Shown here piece by piece: positions 14,719 to 18,641 of a stretch of 18,641 nt of DNA (positions are counted from its first letter, which is position 1; each line of letters begins with the position of its first letter). The position numbers and the translations under genes were made by a program. Source of the stretch: JBAZOY01 sp041648505 (GTDB lineage Bacteria; Desulfobacterota; Syntrophia; Syntrophales; CG2-30-49-12); contig JBAZOY010000049.1 in the NCBI GenBank assembly GCA_041648505.1, forward strand, positions 1 through 18,641, given 5' to 3'. The notes beneath the pieces were generated by a model. That model ran no database searches. It saw nothing but the letters and a program-made list of their open reading frames with translations, and was not told where the DNA came from.

Positions 14719-15756
14719 TTGATTGAGGGAATGAGAGAGACTATCTTGAGCTCCGTAAAGGAGGGAAAGGGGCTATTAGATGTAATAATCGGACAAGATG
14801 AAACGAAAGAAAAGCTCCTTGCCTCTATTTTAGCTGGTCATCATACGCTGATAGAAGGTCCGCCGGGGGTCGGTAAAACAACTCTGACCAAACATGTAGC
14901 ATCAACATTACCTCCGATATTGGAGGTGAAGGGCTGTCCTTATCATTGTTCACCTGAAGCACCTGTATGCCCCGCCTGCAGAAAGAAGGCAGCGGAGGGG
15001 AAAGAACTGGAGACAGAGGAAGTCCCCGGAAAGAAGCGATTTGTTCGTATCCAGGGGTCGCCGGATCTCACCGCTGAAGACCTTCTGGGTGATATCGATC
15101 CTTCGCAGGCCTTTAAGTACGGTCCTCAAGATTACAGGGCATTTACTCCAGGCAAATTGCTCAAGGGGAACAGGGGTGTGGTTTTCTTCGATGAGCTGAA
15201 CAGGGTACCGGAGAAATTGCAGAATGCTTTACTCCAGGTTTTGGAGGAAGGTACAGCCACCATAGGTCCTTACGATGTAGACTACCCGGCAGATTTTGTT
15301 ATGATTGCCACTATGAATCCGAGAGAACATGCCGGCGTAGAAGAGCTTTCTGATGTCTTGCTTGATCGGTTTGATGTGGTCAAGATGAGTTATCCTGAGA
15401 CATCGGAACAAGAGAAGGAAATATTAAAGCGATATGGATTGAAGTTTGAAGGCGTCGAACTCCCGGAAGATGTAATAGATATGATTGTTAAACTTGTGAG
15501 GGCTACACGGGAAGATCCTTGGAAAAAAGAATTAGACCAGGGAGCCAGTCCCAGGGCGGGTCTCTCACTTTATGAAAAAGTGCAGGCACTGGCCTTACTC
15601 AATAGTTGCCCAAAAGTTAAAATGGAAGATATCAGGCGGATGGCGGTTTCAGCTCTGGGCAGCAGGATCAAACCTTCTCCTGAATCAAAATATTATGATG
15701 ATCATTTTATCCTGGTGGATGAGATGGTGGACAGTATTCTGGGAACCAAGGAATAA
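14719..15756 (+). CDS. MoxR/BchI-like AAA+ ATPase with a four-cysteine insertion
   Basis: TTG 14719 follows AGGAGGGA by 7 bases and gives 345 residues. The AAA+ core shows Walker A GPPGVGKT (47-54), Walker B GVVFFDELNRVPEK (from 153), sensor-like MIATMNPREHAGVEEL and LLDRFD. These resemble MoxR and magnesium-chelatase subunit I ATPases, which remodel proteins or insert metals. Unusually, the segment after Walker A carries CPYHC (C73, C77) and CPAC (C84, C87), a CxxxC-x6-CxxC pattern that could bind zinc or another metal. The gene is directly before a CooC-like ATPase (one base apart) and an A-cluster protein. That context suggests a role in assembling or activating a nickel enzyme (inference). 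A paralogue begins at 18083. Confidence 0.87.
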   Translation: MIEGMRETILSSVKEGKGLLDVIIGQDETKEKLLASILAGHHTLIEGPPGVGKTTLTKHVASTLPPILEVKGCPYHCSPEAPVCPACRKKAAEGKELETEEVPGKKRFVRIQGSPDLTAEDLLGDIDPSQAFKYGPQDYRAFTPGKLLKGNRGVVFFDELNRVPEKLQNALLQVLEEGTATIGPYDVDYPADFVMIATMNPREHAGVEELSDVLLDRFDVVKMSYPETSEQEKEILKRYGLKFEGVELPEDVIDMIVKLVRATREDPWKKELDQGASPRAGLSLYEKVQALALLNSCPKVKMEDIRRMAVSALGSRIKPSPESKYYDDHFILVDEMVDSILGTKE

Positions 15757-15757
15757 G

Positions 15758-16546
15758 ATGATACCTGGTAGTGTAGGGATCAACAAAGGCTTTACTATCG
15801 CTGTTTCCGGTAAGGGTGGGGTAGGAAAAACCGGCTTTTCAGCGTTGCTTGTTAAGCATCTATCAGAGCATGGACCGGTACTGGCTATAGACGCTGATCC
15901 CGATTCCAACTTGCCTCAAGCGCTTGGGGTAGAGGTCAAAAAGAACGTGGGGCAGGCAAGAGAAGCTATTGTGAATGCACCGGCCCGCAGTGCAGAGGCC
16001 GATGACAAGTTGAAGGCCCTGGAAAAGGCGTTATACGAGGTTGTAGAAGAGACCCCCAAGTTTGATCTGGTAGTTATGGGACGGTCCGAAGGTTTGGGGT
16101 GCTATTGCGCTGTTAACAATATCTTACGCCAGGTGATAGATGCTAAAGCGAACAATTATGCTTTTACTGTAATTGATTGTGAGGCCGGATTGGAACATTT
16201 GAGCCGGCGTACCACCAGGGATGTTGACCTTATGATTGCAGTCACCGATGCTACTACTAACGGAGTCCTGACAGCAAGAAGGGTACAGGAACTTTCAAAA
16301 GAGCTTCGTGTCAGCTTCGGCGAGATCATGGTAGTGGCAAATAAGGTGAATCAGGAAGTAAAACCTCTTTTGGATAATATAGCCCAACAAAACAATCTTA
16401 AAATAGCGGCCTATATTCCTTATGACAAGGAGGTCGCTAACTTTGCTATTTCAGGTAAGCCTATAATCGATCTACCAGAGAATTCGCCGGTCTCTATGGC
16501 CGTAGCAGAGATATGTCGGAAGATTCTCGGTTTTGCCAGTGCTTAA
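15758..16546 (+). CDS. CooC/AcsF-like nickel-insertion ATPase
   Basis: ATG 15758 lies one base after the preceding stop codon, with AAGGA at 15748-15752, so translation is probably coupled. A longer in-frame reading from 15572 would overlap the MoxR-like gene and is not likely. The 262-residue protein is a deviant Walker A (SIMIBI/MinD-type) ATPase: VSGKGGVGKTGFSALL (17-32), AIDADPDSNLPQAL (43-56), and MGRSEGLGCYCAVN with C115-x-C117. The CxC motif is the metal-binding site at the dimer interface of CooC proteins, which insert nickel into CO dehydrogenase; AcsF is the related factor for acetyl-CoA synthase. With an A-cluster gene next, AcsF-like maturation of that protein is the likely role. 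Confidence 0.88.
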   Translation: MIPGSVGINKGFTIAVSGKGGVGKTGFSALLVKHLSEHGPVLAIDADPDSNLPQALGVEVKKNVGQAREAIVNAPARSAEADDKLKALEKALYEVVEETPKFDLVVMGRSEGLGCYCAVNNILRQVIDAKANNYAFTVIDCEAGLEHLSRRTTRDVDLMIAVTDATTNGVLTARRVQELSKELRVSFGEIMVVANKVNQEVKPLLDNIAQQNNLKIAAYIPYDKEVANFAISGKPIIDLPENSPVSMAVAEICRKILGFASA

Positions 16547-16571
16547 AAAAATAAGGAGGTGGCAGTCTATA

Positions 16572-16646
16572 GTGAGAAGAAGTAAAAATTGTGTTGCAAG
16601 CAATTTAGAGGATAAATTAATCAGAGAGGAGGTTAACTATGAGTAG
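16572..16646 (+). CDS. possible 24-codon leader peptide overlapping the A-cluster gene start
   Basis: A consensus AAGGAGGT (16553-16560) stands 92 to 79 bases before the A-cluster gene, which has its own AGGAGG at 16627-16632. The first site would serve GTG 16572, a frame of 24 codons (VRRSKNCVASNL, ending VNYE) that stops at 16644-16646 by overlapping the next start codon. The 11-base spacing is longer than ideal. It may be a coupling leader peptide or chance. Confidence 0.3.
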   Translation: MRRSKNCVASNLEDKLIREEVNYE

Positions 16647-18060
16647 CGAAATGAAGCCTTGGTATAAAATACCTATGCCCAAGGGTAGAGTTTATCAACT
16701 GGATACGGACCTGGATAAGCTGTATGAAGGATTAGATGATATTGGAGTCGGTCCCAGGTTTCTCGGCGAAATCCGCAAGGGAGAGTGGTATGCTGAGTTT
16801 GGAGGGCCAAAAAACAAATATAAGAGTTTCTTCCCTTTTGTAGAAGTAATGTCTGATCCTGATGATGTTGTTGATGGGAGGGTAGAATTAATTGGGCCTG
16901 AGCTTAACGAATTGCCACCGGAAACTTCAGTGCCTTTCATCGGTCATGCCAGGATATGGGGTAGGGAGGTAACTGAGTTTCACACTGAATTTGTTACCCG
17001 TGGTTTCGTCCTGGGTTGGTTACAGACTGAAAATTGCGGGGGCATGGGAGTTGCCGACACAATCTGGATGAGAATAGGTAAGAAAATAACTCCGAAGTTC
17101 AGTTTCAAAAAATTAGCCCAGATTATGCGCGCTGCCACGATCAGTTTTTGCCCTATAGTGGAAAAAATTGAACTCAAGCTTATAATCGGAACACCGGAGA
17201 TAGGCGGAAGAGAGTTTATCGAGAAGATTATGGCGGAGGAGATCAAGCCTAAGTGGGAGGCTTTACAGGCTGCACATGCTGCTATTGGTGACGAGGATGT
17301 TGATACCTTTTTTGGATGCACTTTGTGCAAGATGATAGCTCCCAATCATGCATGTATTATTACACCGGCGGTTATTCCCTATTGTGGTGTTCTTTCTTAT
17401 TATACTTGCAAAGCGGTCTTCGATGTAGACCCGCATGGCTACATCTTTCAATTTCCCAAGGGGGAAACTATAGACGCTCTAGCGGGGCGATATTCAGGTG
17501 TAGATGATGCTATCTGGGAAAGATCGGACCACCGTCACGCCATCTTCCATCTCCATAGCAGCCTCAAATACAGCACAACTAACTGTGGGTGCTTTGAGGC
17601 GGTAGCTTTTTATATTCCTCAGGTTGATGGAATTGGAATTTCCATTAGAAGATATATGGGACAAACCCCATTAGGGCTTCCCTTTTCCAAGATAGCGGGA
17701 CTTATGAGTGGGGGTGTTCAAAATCACGGGTTTAAAGGAACATCTGTTCACAGCATGAGGTCTCCGGCATTTCTTCAGGGGGATGGCGGTTGGAATAGAA
17801 TAGTATGGGTTCCTAAGGACTTAAAGGAAGAACTTGCCGATGTTATCCCGGAAGAGGTTTATGCTTCTATTGCTACAGAGGATGACGCCCTGGATGCCAA
17901 GACGCTGGGAACTTTCCTCACAGAGAAGAAGCATCCGGTTACATCGAAGTACTGGAAGGAAGGAAAGCCTGTTCCTGTCAGGGTACCTCTGCCGGGGCAT
18001 GACTGGGCAGATGAGCTTCCACCTGAGGATAGAAGAAAGAAAGGGGTAACAGCCCTTTAG
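16639..18060 (+). CDS. stand-alone acetyl-CoA synthase (A-cluster) homologue, AcsB/CdhC-like
   Basis: ATG 16639 is six bases after AGGAGG. The 473-residue protein matches acetyl-CoA synthase from its middle domain to its C-terminus. All six A-cluster ligands are present: C227 and C230 (FFGCTLCKMIAPNHAC), C239, C249 (IPYCG), and C316 and C318 (TNCGCFEA). Their spacing (3, 9, 10, 67, 2) equals that of the Moorella enzyme (506, 509, 518, 528, 595, 597). C-terminal PQVDGIGISIRR, FLQGDGGWNRIVWVPK and MRSPAFL are also conserved. The N-terminal CO dehydrogenase-binding domain of bacterial AcsB is missing, so the size resembles archaeal CdhC. ACS joins a methyl group, CO and CoA. No CO dehydrogenase or corrinoid protein is in the window, so another reaction is possible. 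Confidence 0.93.
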   Translation: MSSEMKPWYKIPMPKGRVYQLDTDLDKLYEGLDDIGVGPRFLGEIRKGEWYAEFGGPKNKYKSFFPFVEVMSDPDDVVDGRVELIGPELNELPPETSVPFIGHARIWGREVTEFHTEFVTRGFVLGWLQTENCGGMGVADTIWMRIGKKITPKFSFKKLAQIMRAATISFCPIVEKIELKLIIGTPEIGGREFIEKIMAEEIKPKWEALQAAHAAIGDEDVDTFFGCTLCKMIAPNHACIITPAVIPYCGVLSYYTCKAVFDVDPHGYIFQFPKGETIDALAGRYSGVDDAIWERSDHRHAIFHLHSSLKYSTTNCGCFEAVAFYIPQVDGIGISIRRYMGQTPLGLPFSKIAGLMSGGVQNHGFKGTSVHSMRSPAFLQGDGGWNRIVWVPKDLKEELADVIPEEVYASIATEDDALDAKTLGTFLTEKKHPVTSKYWKEGKPVPVRVPLPGHDWADELPPEDRRKKGVTAL

Positions 18061-18082
18061 TCATTTAATGGAAGAGGGGAAA

Positions 18083-18641
18083 ATGGTCAGTGTAAGAGAG
18101 GAAATCTGGAATGCTCTTTGTTGTAAAGGCAGTGATGACATTATAGAGCGTCTTTTTCATGATTTCCTGATCGCAGAAGAGGAGAAAAAATCAATCCTCA
18201 CCGCTCTCGCTACAGGGCACCACCTGCTTATACTTGGCCCTCCAGGGTGTGGCAAGACTGAGGTGGCAAGCAGGATCGGCAGTATCCTCAGTGATATAGA
18301 GATTGTAGATGGATGTCCCTTAAATTGCTCACCCGATAATCCCTCCTGCCCTTGGTGTCTCGAAGCCAAAGTTAGAGGCAATGGTTTCAAAAAGCAGATA
18401 CTTACCGCGGGCGAAAGGGTAAAGAAAGTGCAAGGGGGAGGGGAACTTGTTCCTGAAGATTTAATTGGTTCCCTCGATCCTGAGGGCGCGTTGCTTCACG
18501 GTGTTCACTCTCTATCTGCCTTCACTCCCGGTAAACTCCTCAGGGCCAATAGAGGTATACTCCTGGTCGATTTTATTGACCGGATGCCGGAAAAGGTATT
18601 GAATACGCTTCTCTATGCCTTGGAGGGCGGCAGCGTGACTA
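18083..18641 (+). CDS. second MoxR-like AAA+ ATPase with cysteine insertion (5' part, runs off the window)
   Basis: An open frame runs from ATG 18083 (AGAGGGGA upstream; ATG 18068 is also in frame but lacks a ribosome binding site) to the end of the window, giving 186 visible residues. It is a diverged paralogue of the ATPase at 14719. Walker A is LGPPGCGKTEVA (51-62), the cysteine insertion is CPLNC (C78, C82) and CPWC (C89, C92) with the same CxxxC-x6-CxxC spacing, then VPEDLIGSLDPEGA and SAFTPGKLLRANRG. The Walker B segment reads GILLVDFIDRMPEK. The catalytic Glu expected after D163 is Phe, while the first ATPase has DE. This copy may bind but not hydrolyse ATP and could be a partner in a mixed ring. 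It lies 22 bases after the A-cluster gene. Confidence 0.88.
   Translation, partial: MVSVREEIWNALCCKGSDDIIERLFHDFLIAEEEKKSILTALATGHHLLILGPPGCGKTEVASRIGSILSDIEIVDGCPLNCSPDNPSCPWCLEAKVRGNGFKKQILTAGERVKKVQGGGELVPEDLIGSLDPEGALLHGVHSLSAFTPGKLLRANRGILLVDFIDRMPEKVLNTLLYALEGGSVT

Noticed and set aside
15572..15757. Upstream extension of the CooC-like gene
   Set aside because: It would overlap the MoxR-like gene in another frame by 185 bases. ATG 15758 has a ribosome binding site, and the CooC family begins close to the Walker A loop.
1..18641. CRISPR arrays, tRNA or rRNA genes, insertion sequences
   Set aside because: I looked for regular short repeats, cloverleaf-type segments and transposase motifs and saw none.

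Overview
The window is a run of co-directional (+ strand) genes from an anaerobic bacterium. No taxonomic marker is present. The gene set points to an anaerobe of the Desulfobacterota or a similar group: a sigma-54 activator, a 2-hydroxyacyl-CoA dehydratase/benzoyl-CoA reductase (HAD/BCR) type system, the gene set I know as DVU_1553/1556/1557 and TrsS from Desulfovibrio-like genomes, and an acetyl-CoA synthase-like nickel enzyme. That assignment is an inference.

Layout. (1) 1-1101: 3' part of an NtrC-type sigma-54 activator. (2) 1102-1753: an AT-rich control region with a distal dyad, a near-perfect -24/-12 sigma-54 promoter at 1401-1417 and a long leader with hairpins. (3) 1754-9548: an 845-residue GltD-like/ferredoxin/CCG fusion reductase, a small unknown protein, two HgdB/BcrB-like subunits, a BioB-like radical SAM enzyme and the ATP-dependent activator (HgdC/BcrA family). 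(4) About 9590-9950: the decayed remnant of a second CCG-domain reductase. (5) 9970-14097: a 91-residue unknown protein, a two-CxxC protein (DVU_1557 type), a methyltransferase (DVU_1556/TrsM type), a radical SAM protein (TrsS type) and a PaaK-like AMP-forming ligase (DVU_1553 type). (6) 14352-14555: a small unknown protein. (7) After a strong sigma-70-type promoter at 14661-14689: a MoxR-like AAA+ ATPase with a four-cysteine insertion, a CooC/AcsF-like ATPase, a stand-alone acetyl-CoA synthase (A-cluster) homologue of 473 residues, and the start of a second MoxR-like ATPase that runs off the window.

How the parts may work together (inference). The fusion reductase could pass electrons from NAD(P)H through Fe-S and CCG domains to the ATP-driven activator. 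The activator would then fire very low-potential electrons into the HAD-like pair. The CooC-like and MoxR-like ATPases look like nickel-insertion and assembly factors for the A-cluster protein. No CO dehydrogenase, corrinoid protein or molybdenum hydroxylase is visible, so the usual partners of both the ACS-like protein and the Trs module are missing here. The combination of an ATP-driven HAD/BCR-like reductase, two radical SAM enzymes, a SAM methyltransferase, an acyl-adenylating ligase and an orphan A-cluster protein is one I do not recognise as a described pathway. It is the main candidate for a new system.
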